A stretch of DNA of 64,000 bases from Litoditis marina (lineage: Eukaryota; Nematoda; Chromadorea; Rhabditida; Rhabditidae). The stretch's first letter is position 1, and every line of letters starts with the position of its first letter. The notes beneath the pieces were generated by a model that made no database searches, had not been told where the DNA came from, and worked only from the letters and a program-made list of their open reading frames with translations. The stretch is from NCBI GenBank assembly GCA_964036275.1, contig OZ038435.1, forward strand, positions 27,385,521-27,449,520. Direction: 5' to 3'. Positions 46,674 through 59,200 of the stretch are shown here, one piece after another. Both the position numbers and the translations under genes were made by a program.

Positions 46674-46893
46674 GATATAGTTCGTTTCATTCACACTGAG
46701 ACTTTGGCAGCGTGCCAATGAAACTTCGAATGAATGTATTTTATAGAATTAACAGGTTTTATGTAAAGAATGTGTTACCTACCACCTAGAAAAAGTTTTA
46801 AGGTTTTAGAAAACATGAACATGGGGAAAAGCCGCCTGGAAGTTTTGTTGGCACGTTGCCGAGGTCTCAGTGGGAATGACGAGGACTATATAT
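46674..46893. mobile_element. MITE-like element, TACTGAGAC family, copy 1
   Basis: Left end ATATAGTTCGTTTCATTC with CACTGAGACTTTGGCAGCG; right end GAGGTCTCAGTGGGAATGAC and then ACTATAT. Related elements lie at 56,730-56,890, about 60,752-60,990 and 62,045-62,276. Confidence 0.65.
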
Positions 46894-48176
46894 CATATAT
46901 TGTTTTTGAGATGATCTCATAAGATTTACAAGGGATTTTCCATGTTCGAAACCACCATTGTGCTGCACAAGTTTATCTGCAGTGCCTGTTTTAATGAAAT
47001 GATGGACACTCTCTGGAAAAGGTACCGTCTCGTAGTGCTTTGTAGAGGCATCACTTTGAAATGAATGGTAGACAATTATTCTTCGTAGAAATTAGAAATG
47101 ACCAGCTGTTCGAAAGAAATAGATCAGTAGTCACTGGGTAGTAATTGGCCCTGATTCCCTATGCATTGTCTGTTGCATGTCTATTTGGGTAAGACCACCC
47201 TAATGGTTAATGACAATACTCAACATGCATTTGCTTAGAACCAACCGCTCAATTCTTTTGCACAAAATAAGTGGGTCATTTCGTGTTGTCTCGGAAGTTT
47301 TCATTTTGAAGAGTTCAAAGGGTAGAAAAACTGACTTGAGAAGACCAAATACCAAAAAACACAAGTTGATAACTAACTTTCACAATGTAGCAACCAACTG
47401 CCGTAGGAAGGTCGCGGGGGGCAAAATAAGACAAGTAGACAAGACCAAAGACCTGAACAATTACCGTCAATTACCACTCCACACTGTTATGGTTAGTATG
47501 TTCACAGATATGTTAGTCTGTAGTTAGAACAAAAATGGCATTCAGGGACAAGCTGGCAATAAAATTCATTCAACAAGGCTGATTGCCAACCATACATATC
47601 TTATTCATAATAGAAACAAAGAAACCGAAGAATAGAATTCCAACAACGAGAAACACCGTGAATTCCACCCCTTACAAGTAGTACAATCTAAAAACAGAAA
47701 AGAGCTAAGCCAGGTAAAAACCACCGATACGCATAACAAGAAGAGTGTACGGTAAAGATACCTAGCAAGCAAAATCAAACGAATAAATCTCTGTAAAATA
47801 AAAAGAAAGAGGAAAGGTGTAGGATAACAAAACGGTCAACAGTCAGAGAAAAGGAGACTTTGAATCATATTAGCACTGATTAGAAAATAGTCCTATAGAA
47901 GAATTGTAGATTGTGCGGCCGGAGCACAGAATCTGGCTGTGACTGAAAATTGATTGATAAAAAAACATTATCGACTGAGATATTTGGATATTCGACTTTG
48001 TTGTATGACTCTGTCCCAGATAAGGGCATAAAATGATTCTACAAACTCTCTCAATGTATTGTATATTTTACAAAAGGTCAACAGCATGTGCTTTAGCGCC
48101 TAGCTCTGATCTCTGAAATAGGGCCGACCGAATCTGTCAGAAACAATAGTGGATCCAAAGACCAACCATTTCGCAG
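46894..48176. other. Spacer downstream of abce-1
   Basis: No gene seen. The right end must contain the abce-1 3' untranslated region. A 105-codon open frame at 47,210-47,527 has no splice or codon pattern that supports it. Confidence 0.5.
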
Positions 48177-51100
48177 TTAGTCGTCGAGGAAGAAGAACTG
48201 TCCGCTTCTCTTCTGCTCAACGTCCTTCACTGACTCCTTCTTGTTGATTCTGGGCCGGTAGGTATCCGTATCACGACGGAAAGTGATTTCCAGCATCTTC
48301 AGGAAACGATTCATACCCTCCAGCAGCGACTGTGGCCTGAATATATATGATACTGAAACACCAATTAACACATATAAATACATATTTTAATGATTTTTCA
48401 GACCTGGATACGAAAAAACAACGAGTTTTTGAAGATATTATGATCATCGTTTGCTTGCAATCCATTGACACGTTTCCTTCGATACTAATGTTTTTCTATC
48501 AAAATTAGCTTTGTTTACAGATAATACAATATATGACAAACTTGTGAGATTTTCATAGCCCACATAATACATTGCGCAAATTGAAGACTGCTCAAAAATG
48601 CTTACTTTCTGGCAGTAGCTTCGACAGACGGCTGTCCATCGAACACAATGACCCTGTCGGCCAAATATGTTGCCATGATGAAATCGTGCTCAACGACGAA
48701 CGCGGTCTTCTTGGCGTGCATGATGAATCTACAACAAACATTTGAAAAACATGGGTGGTGAGATGACCATGAGAAATGAGCTGAGTCGTGGTGGATCAAC
48801 TGAAATATTACAGAATATATACAGGAAAAACCTCATGATGAGCACCAAACATCAAATAGAATATAGGATGCAAACTGCAAAACCAGCGCCGTATCCACTG
48901 AAGTGATGACTGGCGTAAAAAGCGCCCCTGTTAATTAATAAACGAGAGCGTTATCTCTCCTTTGAAACATCAGAAGGTAAACAACGAATACCCACCTCTT
49001 GATGACCTTGGCGGCATGGAGACGCTGTTCGGAATCGAGATAGGCGGACGGCTCATCGATCAGGTATACGGACGCCGTCTTTCCCAGACAGAGAGCGAGG
49101 GCAACACGTTGCAGTTCTCCTCCGGACAATGTTTGTACCTGAAATTAAACACATAGGTGGCATAGTGTTGGCGGAAGGAGCCCTGCTCGTGAAAGTAAAA
49201 CTACTACTTTTAACCAAAACCGAGTTCCATTTCCAAGAACGGTCAATCTTGCTGAATGCTGGTTCAATTGTAGTTCCTCGCCGAGCAAAGGTCATGTTTC
49301 TATCCTTAACGAAAAAACTAACCTCTCGATCGAGAAGGACTTCCATCATGAGTGGGTTCATGACGTCACTCTTAAACTGCGGATGCATGTACATGTTGGG
49401 GATCTTCTCATGCAACAAATGACGAACCTGCAAACTATTATATAAAAACCAACCAATGGGAAAAGGGAAATACAAGGGTGCTATTTTCACTGCACCTGAA
49501 AAATTAACTATGGTCTATGGTATTGTATTGAACAATGTAACTGAAAACGTAGATTATTTGACCAAACTAGACTTACATGATTTTCAGACTTGGGAGAAAT
49601 CTTCTGAGGTTTGTAGGAGATGGAAATATGTGGCATCTCAGTCGTCTCGTCATCAGGTTTCAGCGTACCGGCAAGCATTCTGAAAACGTGAGATAAAATA
49701 CATACGTCAAAAGAACTGCGCTGTTTATAGCTACTTCACGGTAGCGTAGCAAACGAAATACAAGAATACAAGTGAACCAGGATAAAAACTACTCACAAAC
49801 ACTTAGTTCATGTAACAAAATAATTGCGCAGTAACCAGAAACTAGTTCACCCTAAATATCTTCCCGTTGGGTAGCTATCAGTTAATTAACTATACCTTGA
49901 GAATAGATGTGGAAAGAACTGTAAGCGTTTAGATGGATATTCAGAAATAAAACCCTGTAGAAATCTCATATAGAAGAAAAACTGAAAAACTTTAGCAAAC
50001 CACCAACCCGAACAAACAAACTGAGACCCTACCTGATCATAGTAGTCTTTCCGGTTCCGTTTTCTCCCAGCATGACAATGATCTCAGAGTCACTGAACTC
50101 GCCAGCCTCTACATTCAGTTTGAAGCCTCCAAGATTCTTTGACATTTTCGGGTACTGGAATTAATCATACAGTCAGAGTGTGGCTGAATTATAACGAAGA
50201 CTGAAAAAAAGAACCGAAAACCGATGTTGTCGCGGATATGAAAATGCACACAGACCTGGAAATGTCCGGTTCTCTTGACTTCTTCTAGCTGATCAGCCAC
50301 CTTGAAAGACAGTTTGTCCTCTCTGTAAAAATAATTCACTCAGATAAAATTCGATACGAACCAATCATGTCCTGAAAAACTTTTTGCAGCACTTTTTTTT
50401 GCAGTTTTTGCTTGTACTCGTGAACCTCAAGATATGCTCTCAATCGCCCATTTGCCCCGTTCATCTAGATATGATGTGTAGGAAAAGAGAATTGACAAAA
50501 TAAAGTTTGTTTTGTTTAACAAACCTGAAGCGCATGTTCTCAGTAGCAATGAATCCGTTGAGGAACATATTAATTCCCTCGCGGACACCGGCCGGCAAGG
50601 TGACAACTCCATACACACCAGGAACTCCGTACAGCACACAGATGAAGTCGGACAAGTAGTCGAGCACGGCCAAGTCATGTTCCACCACAATGACGTAGCT
50701 GAAACAAGAGCAGAATGAATTGTGAATGATACAAAAGTTTCGCAACTCAGCCACTTTATTTCAAAAACTGAAATTGCCTCCGTTAGGATTACGTGCTGCC
50801 CGATTAACATATAACAGTGTGGGCCATGAATCTTTCCAACTTGATACAGGCTCCGGCCTGTCCCGATTGCGACCTCTCAACACAGAAAAACCTAGTTTTG
50901 ACGAGTTCCCTTCTCCCTATCATTCTCGACGTTTACCCATTAATAATAATGTGTGTAAATGGTAATCAGATGAAAAAAGGCCAACTTGGAGGAAGTCATC
51001 AGCTCGCGGATGACGGCGGCAGCCTTCAGACGCTGTTTCACGTCGAGATAGGACGACGGCTCATCGAACATGTAGCAATCGGCCTTCTGCACAACACACA

Positions 51101-53258
51101 TGGCGATGGCAAAACGCTGCAGTTCACCTGAAACGTTTTACAACTCGTAGATAGGGCGGGATAGAAATATTCAACTGGCTTATCCGCTCAGCCCACACAT
51201 CGTTAAGAAAACTGCTCAAATTAAATTTGCAGGAAGACTCTCTCACAGTTCGACGAAGTTGAATAACGAGAACATGAACTCGAAAAAAAGATAAGAAAAA
51301 TAAAATATTAAACATACCTCCAGATAGTTGTTCGATCTGACGCTGCAGAACTCCGCTTAGCTCTGAAAACAACAAAATCAAGCTCCAATTGAAGTAGATT
51401 TACAAATTTACATACTCTCATCTCGAAACAATTTCGACAACCATTTGCTCAACTAATAAATATGAATAACGACGGACTAAAACTAACCCATATCCTTTTG
51501 CACCTTCAGCAGATTGTCCATGTCATGCTTGCGAGTGAGAAGAGCTTCGACAGTTCCCTTCGCGGCTCTAGAAAGATCAAATGAAAATAAGACGTTCGCA
51601 TGAAATAGCAAGCGCTACAGCTACTGTATGAGGTCAAAAAACGAGCTTCTTTCAGCACACTGTGATAATTAATAAGTCTAATCGTTCAACCATTCAGTCA
51701 TATATTGTATTATCTGTAAATCAATCCGACTACATTTTGTTGTATACGTGTTGCTTTTCATGATACACAATTAAGATAAGCGAATTACTACAGTAAATAT
51801 GTCTAAAATATGTGATTTTTTTATACACTAACCTCGGGATTTGATCGACATATTGAGGCTTTACGACTGCCTTCAAATTGTCCTCCAGGATTTTGGTGAA
51901 GTAGTTCTGGAGTTCGGATCCACGGAAATGAGCGAGAATGGTTGGCCAATCGGGAGGAGCCTGAATAGTCGGAAATAAGGTTGAGAGTTTATAATGTTCT
52001 GAACCGTGGTGAACCATGGTTCAATGAAAAAGCCTTATTTGTATATCTTCAAGGAAACATGCCCCACTAAGATAGATTTATTGAACCCTGATTTCCATTA
52101 ACTCACATCGAATCTTCCCAAGTTGGGCTTCAACTTTCCAGCTAGCACCTTGAGTGCGGTGGATTTTCCGATTCCGTTGGTTCCCACCAATCCGAGCACC
52201 TAAAAAATTATAGTATGTTATTGAAAAATAAATGTAGTGTGCATGTATCGTCTTCGTAGGCAGAAAAGGTGATCATCAAGAGCACACTTCTCAACTGTTC
52301 CCCATTGTCAACAACAACAAAATACGTAATCACGTCGAAAATATTAACTAGTAAGAGATAACATTATGTTTGCCTAGTTTATGGTTTCAAAAATTCTATA
52401 TCTTCAGCCTCTTCCCGGTTTACTCGCGAGAAACATGGTGATCCCCTTCAAAAACCAACCTCTCCTCTTCTGGGTGTTGGTAGGCGATGCAATTTGAAAG
52501 AATTAGCGGAGTAACGATGGGTCGTCTCGTTAGCCAAGTTCGCGGGTAAATTGATAATTTTGATAGCATCATAGGGACACTTCTTCACACATATACCTTA
52601 AACAGAAAACACTGATTATTAACCTCGACGCCATCACTTATGACAAACCAAACCTACGATATTTCTACGAAAGGGCGCCGTGAAGCTCTCGCAATAACAA
52701 TGAGGTGTGGTGCCGAATTATTCTGTTTGGTAGCACTATTCATGTATCCGAATTTTTTTCCCGAAAGAGTTCAAGAACACAGCTGGTGAACAGACCAAAG
52801 CTTCTTTCATGAATTAATGTTAGAACAAAGAGAGCAGAATGAACTCAATATGAATGAATTCCAATTCCCCTTCCAAAAAGATTTGGATTCATTCCTAGTT
52901 CTGTTAACTTAGTTTTGCTTATTTAATTGCTGCTATATACTTCACACAACTCACCGCAACCGATGCAGAGAACTTCCGAGATCATGGAAATTGTGGAAGT
53001 AGTCTCGACGATGATACATTGCTTTCCTGCAAACAGACATTTGAACCTGAGTACTTGAGCAAAATTACAAATTACAAAATTAGAATAATCAAAACGTGAA
53101 CGAGAAATTGAAAGTATACCTTGTCTAACCACCGGGCATGATCTTTTGCAGGCCAGTCCACAGTTCTTCGGCTTGCATCTATCCTTTTCTACGATAGCAA
53201 TACGACTGGGAACACTGGTCTCCGCATTGGAGGCCATTGGGCCCTTATTTTTCGACAT
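48177..53258 (-). CDS. abce-1: ABC subfamily E protein ABCE1 / Rli1 (ribosome recycling factor)
   Basis: A cytosolic twin-ATPase that splits ribosomes after termination; it carries two 4Fe-4S clusters. Sixteen coding exons: 53120-53258, 52955-53026, 52460-52596, 52107-52199, 51833-51960, 51488-51567, 51318-51362, 50986-51127, 50525-50698, 50256-50322, 50033-50154, 49577-49679, 49323-49427, 48996-49138, 48606-48728 and 48177-48336. All phases match and give 610 residues, the usual family length. Visible in order: cluster cysteines ([27 protein letters not shown]), Walker [29 protein letters not shown] and VVEHD of the first domain; then [32 protein letters not shown] and VVEHD of the second. 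The protein ends FFFLDD. No key residue is missing. The LSGG|E signature of the first domain is split by an intron. Confidence 0.97.
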
Positions 53259-53298
53259 ATTTGAAAACGAGAGGAGGCTAGCCCCAGGATGCCTCGCT
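53259..53298 (-). promoter_or_regulatory. Likely spliced-leader (or 5' UTR) acceptor upstream of abce-1
   Basis: ATTTTTCAG ends at 53,299-53,301, leaving a 40-base leader before the abce-1 ATG. In Caenorhabditis such a strong acceptor just before the start codon usually marks SL trans-splicing. A conventional 5' UTR intron is the alternative. Confidence 0.55.
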
Positions 53299-54827
53299 CT
53301 GAAAAATATGGTGTTTAATAAGATGAAGACAATGTCGTATAAAACAGCATAATACAGACGACGAGGTAACTAACACGTGTTTCGTTTTTGTTTGGGCAAG
53401 GTGGTTATATAGCCGACAATCTTGTGATATAATAAAAACTCCACGAATATCTCAAGAAACATTTTAGCAAAATTCACAAAATTAACAATATTCTATGACA
53501 TATACTAAGAAGGAGATCTGATTTATCTCTCTTAGTTAGTTAGTTGGAGGAGCATCGAACATATATAAGTCAGAACTTGGTGACCTTTACAAAAAAGCGT
53601 AACAACACAGGCAATGTTTCGCACTCAAGAAAAAACTAGTACAATAAGGTTTTGAACCGCTGAATACGAAGTTCGCCACTACTTGAATGATGCAATTTTT
53701 CACAACAGCACAACGATAAGAAGCTATTTATGAAACACATATTTCGTAATAAGAACAGGTTATGAAGAACACCCAACACTTGAAACACAGAAAAGATAGC
53801 TACATAAACCCTGAGGGCAATTTTAAAGTGAACAATTTGAATGTTTAACCAAAAAACGAGAAATTTGGAAAAAAATTTCAAGTTTCAAAAGTTTTGTCTG
53901 TGTGTGCGCGCCAGGAGTCGTTTTAGCCGTCCTATAATTCCGTCAAACAGTCCGTCTTTGCGAATTGGCGACGATGAAACAACAGGTGAACTAGTGAACC
54001 ATTTGGAACAATAAAAATGAAAAATGTTCCGTAATGTTTGTGAGCTCACTAGAATGTATCGAAATGATAAAAATAGAAAAGATTGTCCCACTTGTCACAG
54101 TGTAGCCATAAACAAATTGCGATGAAAATGCATATTCATATTGTGTTGCCTAATTTTTTGGCATAATAAGGAGTAGGAGTTCTTACACTCCACTTGTGCA
54201 ACCATTTCTATCCCGCAACCAGCTAGATGTTTATTCCGCGATGTCAACCTGTACCGTAACCTATGTTGATCTATCTAAACAACTCGGGCAGAAATACTGC
54301 AAACAGCTTAAGCTTAAGAGCTTCTGAGTACAGCCTTAGGGGTAGTGCCGATTGGCCTGACTGGTACGTTCAGTTTTATACGTTGTTCGATCAAGTGGGA
54401 TGATTTTATTACCGAGTTCTCCCAGAAACTACTGATAAACAGCATGATCCTTTGCATACCATCTGCCTACCGATCGTATATCAGTTCTTTACAATCACCC
54501 AGATGACCGACCACCGAACAATGTTTACACGCCTGTAGTCCGGTTGCGCAACGAGATGTTTATTCCGGAATATTGCAATATCAAGGTCTATATTCTCATG
54601 TAGTCTGTTATGATTATTTAGAGTGCGATGATTGACATGTCGACGTGTAGTTCTTTTCATTCCTACGTAGAATTCTACAGTATGCAGTTGAGCTTTTAAA
54701 TGAGTGTTCATCAGCGAAAACATCGCTTCCACATGTTATGTTTCTGATATTTAGTTATTATATGGATACAGAAACCAAAACGAAAGCCTGAAATGATTCT
54801 GAGAGCTTCAACCTAGAGAGGAATTTG

Positions 54828-54954
54828 CTTAAAGCAGGACGATTGTGTGGACCAATCCCGTATCAACAGTCCTTTGAACTGCAATTGAAAAATGTATTGA
54901 AGTTTAAAGGACTGAAGCGTTGGGATTGGACCACATAATCGTCCTTCTTTAAAG
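54828..54954. mobile_element. Short fold-back element (~127 bp)
   Basis: Arms TTAAAGCAGGACGATTGTG... and ...CATAATCGTCCTTCTTTAA pair over about 32 bp with three mismatches. An inner pairing (TCCTTTGAACT / AGTTTAAAGGA) extends the hairpin. Confidence 0.65.
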
Positions 54955-56209
54955 TCTCTTTTGATACTGTAAGACAATATATGGGAATGATAAGAACTAT
55001 GACTGAAACTCATTCTGACGTTGGTTCTCTGTGTTTACTACAAGTCAAACGAAAAATTTTGAATAAAGACAACGGGTTTGTTGAAAAATGCGATTTGAAT
55101 ACTCGTCGGCCTACTGACTAAATTGTAAAGAATTATAGATGAGATGAAACGCGTAAACCATCTGTTTACCGAAAACCGATGGTATGGCAATTATAGTTTG
55201 TTCCACCCACTTATAACCCTCTACAGTAATCTGCTAACACTTCCAGGTCAAAGTTTACTATATTACCGTATAAATAACGCCTCGAAATGTTCATAGTGTT
55301 TTCTACATGTTTACTACTACCAACTCTGAAAATTTGAAACCAAAGTAATGACTTTTTCATTAGAAAACACCCCCTTGAATATTTGACGGATTACTGTAGG
55401 AGTACATCGATTGGTGAAACAGACTATATTCACAAGCATTATCCCAGCCGACCGTCCTCCAAACAATGCACATCACTCCGAGTTCAATCCACTTGACCTT
55501 AACCAACAGACTTTATTTAAATTATGATACTATGATGTATGCTGTCAGTAATTGTACTGAGCGACCGTATTATCGACATCAACCTTGTTTTAGAAAAAGT
55601 GTATTGGTTGTTTGGTTATTACCTTTATTCGAGCACATTTCTTTAAACTATAGTGTCTCTGTCTGCCTGCGCTTGCGTAATCAGACGTTTATCCCGCGAG
55701 ATCATGTTACCATCTGCCTACCGATGGTATGTCAATTATTTACAAGCATTCACCAGCTGACCTCCAAACAATGCACATTACTCCGGATCCAATTGACTCA
55801 ACCACCTCCGCTTTTTACAATATTAGATTTATTGTGCACTGTTTTTCTCATAACTACAGTATTTCCCTTTCATGTTGTAACACGAGTTATTTAATCGTGG
55901 CTTTCCAAAACGTGAATCCTTCTGAAGAAACTTTTGATATAGAGAGAGACAATTTCATCTTGAAAAAAAGAAAGTATGCGCGAAATACACTTCTTTCAGA
56001 ACTCTGAAAAATGCATTTGCTTACTGGTTAGTACATTTGATAATTCACAAACTCGTAAGAACAAAGATTACAAACGTGGAGATTTCTTCGCTTCTCATAC
56101 ACGGCTAGTGTTCTGATGAGGATGTTGGACCTTTACACTCCCCTTTCCAATACATACCATTTGTACACGTTTCAATTGAAATTATCAAACACTACAGTTC
56201 GCACAATTC

Positions 56210-56226
56210 ACTTTTCTTCTATTTAG
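56210..56226 (+). promoter_or_regulatory. Probable spliced-leader acceptor directly at the F-box gene ATG
   Basis: CTTTTCTTCTATTTAG lies directly before ATGATG. A pyrimidine-rich acceptor abutting the start codon is typical of trans-spliced nematode genes. It would leave no outron-derived leader apart from the spliced leader itself. Confidence 0.55.
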
Positions 56227-59200
56227 ATGATGCACTTTGCACCGAAGAAACGAATTGCGAAGAGAACCACGCCATTTAACTTAGCTGGTCTACCGTATGA
56301 ATTGCAACAAAAAGTTGCTGAACAGGTATATTAAAGACAAGCTCGTTGTAATTGCAATGGTACAGTCATTTGTTAGTACAGTCACGAACTGTAGGAAACG
56401 TTTCAGTGTAGTCAACCTAGGGATTTACACGATGTACAGTTTTTTTACCAACACACAACCGCAACCACTCTTCTCGTTCTCAAACAGCGTTATATATTTC
56501 GAGGACCGACCCAATGTAGGTCTCAACGAGTGAACGATATGTTTACTAGAAGTAAAATGAATAGTTACGTATAGTTAGAATTCTAATGAGGAATCGTGCA
56601 CTTCGTAATTGCACGTTTCTGAGTTCGGCTGTGTTTAATATGTTTCACGTGACTGTGTAATTGACTAACGGTATAGAACGGTGTTTCAATGCTGCTCCAT
56701 TAGCCTACGTGTCTACTCGAGCTCACAAAACTATATAGTTTCACTCATTCCTACTGACACTTTGACAGCAAAACTTCCACGCAGTTTTCCTTATTGAAAA
56801 AAACTATTTGAAAAATCCCTGTTTTCATGAGAAACATTCATTTAAAGTTCCATTGGCGTTGTCCGAGTGGCGAGAACCATACACTATACCAGTGGTCGAA
56901 TGATCTTCAAATACCAGATCTCGTTTTCAGTTGGACTTACACGCCTATCTGAACCTGAAAAAGGGCTCCAAATACGCGATGGCACAAGGGGATCGTATAC
57001 GTTTCGACGCATTCAGTGGAGAATACTCTGAGGTTAGTGGACTGTTTCAAGAAGTACGAAAATTGGAAACCTCGTAATATGCATCTTTTGGAATCTTGGA
57101 TACGGCCTCAGGGTGTGTAGTATGGCCCCCGAGGTCGTATGCTAGAAGATTCCGGCACCATCATCCCAGCCTGCGTCTCTCGCTCTGCCTTACTATTTCG
57201 CGCTACTCGTATCCCGGTGGGAGGTAACAGCAGAGAAATAGCGTATCTTTGAGGAGACGCAGGGTGGCATGAAGGTGCCGAGATCTTTTAGCATACGTAC
57301 TGTGATCGAACTACTGGGTTGATTCGCCCGAGATGTCGAGGTAACTGAGATTCATGATGGCCAGTCTCGGAATACAAAGATCCACTTTATTATATTCATT
57401 GCTTGTGCACTAACTATTCTCTTTTTATCCATTCTACACTTAAATCACTTAGATTAGATCTAGAAACTCTTTTCAGGAAACGTGCTACTTCCATCGGTGG
57501 TTGGACGGTACGGAACGTGAAGTGAAGTGGAATGAGATTAACACTTCTTGTAGCATCCATGTGGATTTAGTCGCTCTGAATGTGGTCAGTTTATAGTGAC
57601 CACTGTTTGTTTTTATATTGTACGAGACTGAATCTTTGTTGTGGTTTGATCTCTATAAGAGCCAAACCCCCTATATTACCTGTATAGCTCTTTTCATTCC
57701 TACTGAGACGCATACAAAAGAAAGACGAAACATTCATTGCGTTTCGATCACATGAAAGGAATCGAAGAGGCCGACCATTTTTGCATTCGATTCTTACTCC
57801 CTATTACAAATATTTGACAAAGTTCACATTAGAACTCAGCAGATCAACTTTTGAATATGTACTGTATACTAGGAGTAAAATGAATAGTCACGTAAAGTTA
57901 GCATTCTAATGAAGAATTGTGCACTTTCTAGTTGCACGTTTCTGAATTCTGCTGTGTTTAACATGTTTCACGTGACTGTGCAATTGCATAACAGTATAAA
58001 AAGGCTAATGTGTTGGAAGATGGACCCGAGGAGAATTGTGTGTTACAGTTGGGAGTTCCTCTCGACGACAAACTCTGTGACTATTTGATAACATTTCTGG
58101 CGAAACGACGTGTAACTGCTCGTGAGCTGTCCTGTCTATCCGAGATAGTATGCAGTGTGGACAGCCTTTATCGACTAATGCGGGTAAGTTAAATCGACTT
58201 CCCGAAACGTGTAATATAACTATAGTGGTTGCCAAATTTATAAAATATCTGTCTCATGTGGGACTCGAACCTTGCCCAAAAGTAGCGGAGGCGCGGACTC
58301 TAACCACCATACCAACTTGGCTCATCTCAGGGGTGGGGACAGATCTAATATGTGTGTTTGTAAACAGCACAAAACGAGATATACAGTATACCGCCGCCTT
58401 TCTCTGAGCGACGACTGCATTTATTGTTATATCGCGCGGAGCGCGAAGCGCTCTGCGTGAGTTGTCTTTGGTTTGGCCATTGCGGACTCGTTTTTTCCTT
58501 TTAATTGACAAAAATCTTCAAACATATTCTTTTTTTTGAAAACTAAAAGAAGAGAACGTTAGAGAATCACAAATTGAACATTGTGTGAAAATTTCAGCCA
58601 AATCGGATTATTTTCGCCTGAGTTATGGTTTCGTGTCGTTGTTGAAAAGTTCCGCCGTAATTCGTCCCTCGTCCCTCCTCCCTCGTACCTCGTCCCTCGT
58701 CCCTCGTCCCTCGTCCCTCGTCCCTCGTCCCTCGTCCCTCACGGAATTCTGTCCGCATCGTAGTGGAAAAACTACTCAACCAATTTGGCTGAAATTTGAA
58801 ACATCTATTCTATGGCAGAAGTTAGCTCGTCGCGCCAAGTATGAAATGTATATGTAATCTCTGGCGCCGGGCGCGGGCGCCAATAGGCGCCAAAAACGAC
58901 TATTGGAAAAACTATTCAACCGATTCAGCTGAAATTTGAAACATGAGTTCTAATGCAAAACTTAGCCCATCCCGCCAAATATGAGATGTATAGCTCCTCA
59001 TTGGCGCCGGGCGCGGGCGCCAATAGGCGCCAAAAACGACTATTGGAAAAACTATTTAACCGATTTAGCTGAAATTTGAAACATGAGTTCTAATGCAAAA
59101 CTTAGCCCATCGCGCCAAATATGAGATGCACAGCTCCTCATTGGCGCCGGGCGCGGGCGCCAATAGGCGCCAAAAACGACTATTGGAAAAACTATTTAAC

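Larger units (their letters stand above)
53299..56226. other. Divergent intergenic region between abce-1 and the F-box gene
   Basis: Promoters of both genes should lie here because they point away from each other. It contains a fold-back element (54,828-54,954) and dispersed repeat fragments recurring within the region and at 42.6 kb (for example ACCATCTGCCTACCGAT, CATCGATTGGTGAAACAGA). No exons were recognised. Confidence 0.5.

Noticed and set aside
47210..47527. 105-codon plus-strand open frame
   Set aside because: No recognisable motif, ordinary AT-rich composition, no supporting splice sites.
56855..56945. tRNA-like A-box (TTGTCCGAGTGGCGAGAACC)
   Set aside because: It aligns better with the worn right end of the TACTGAGAC element, and no B-box follows at the right distance.
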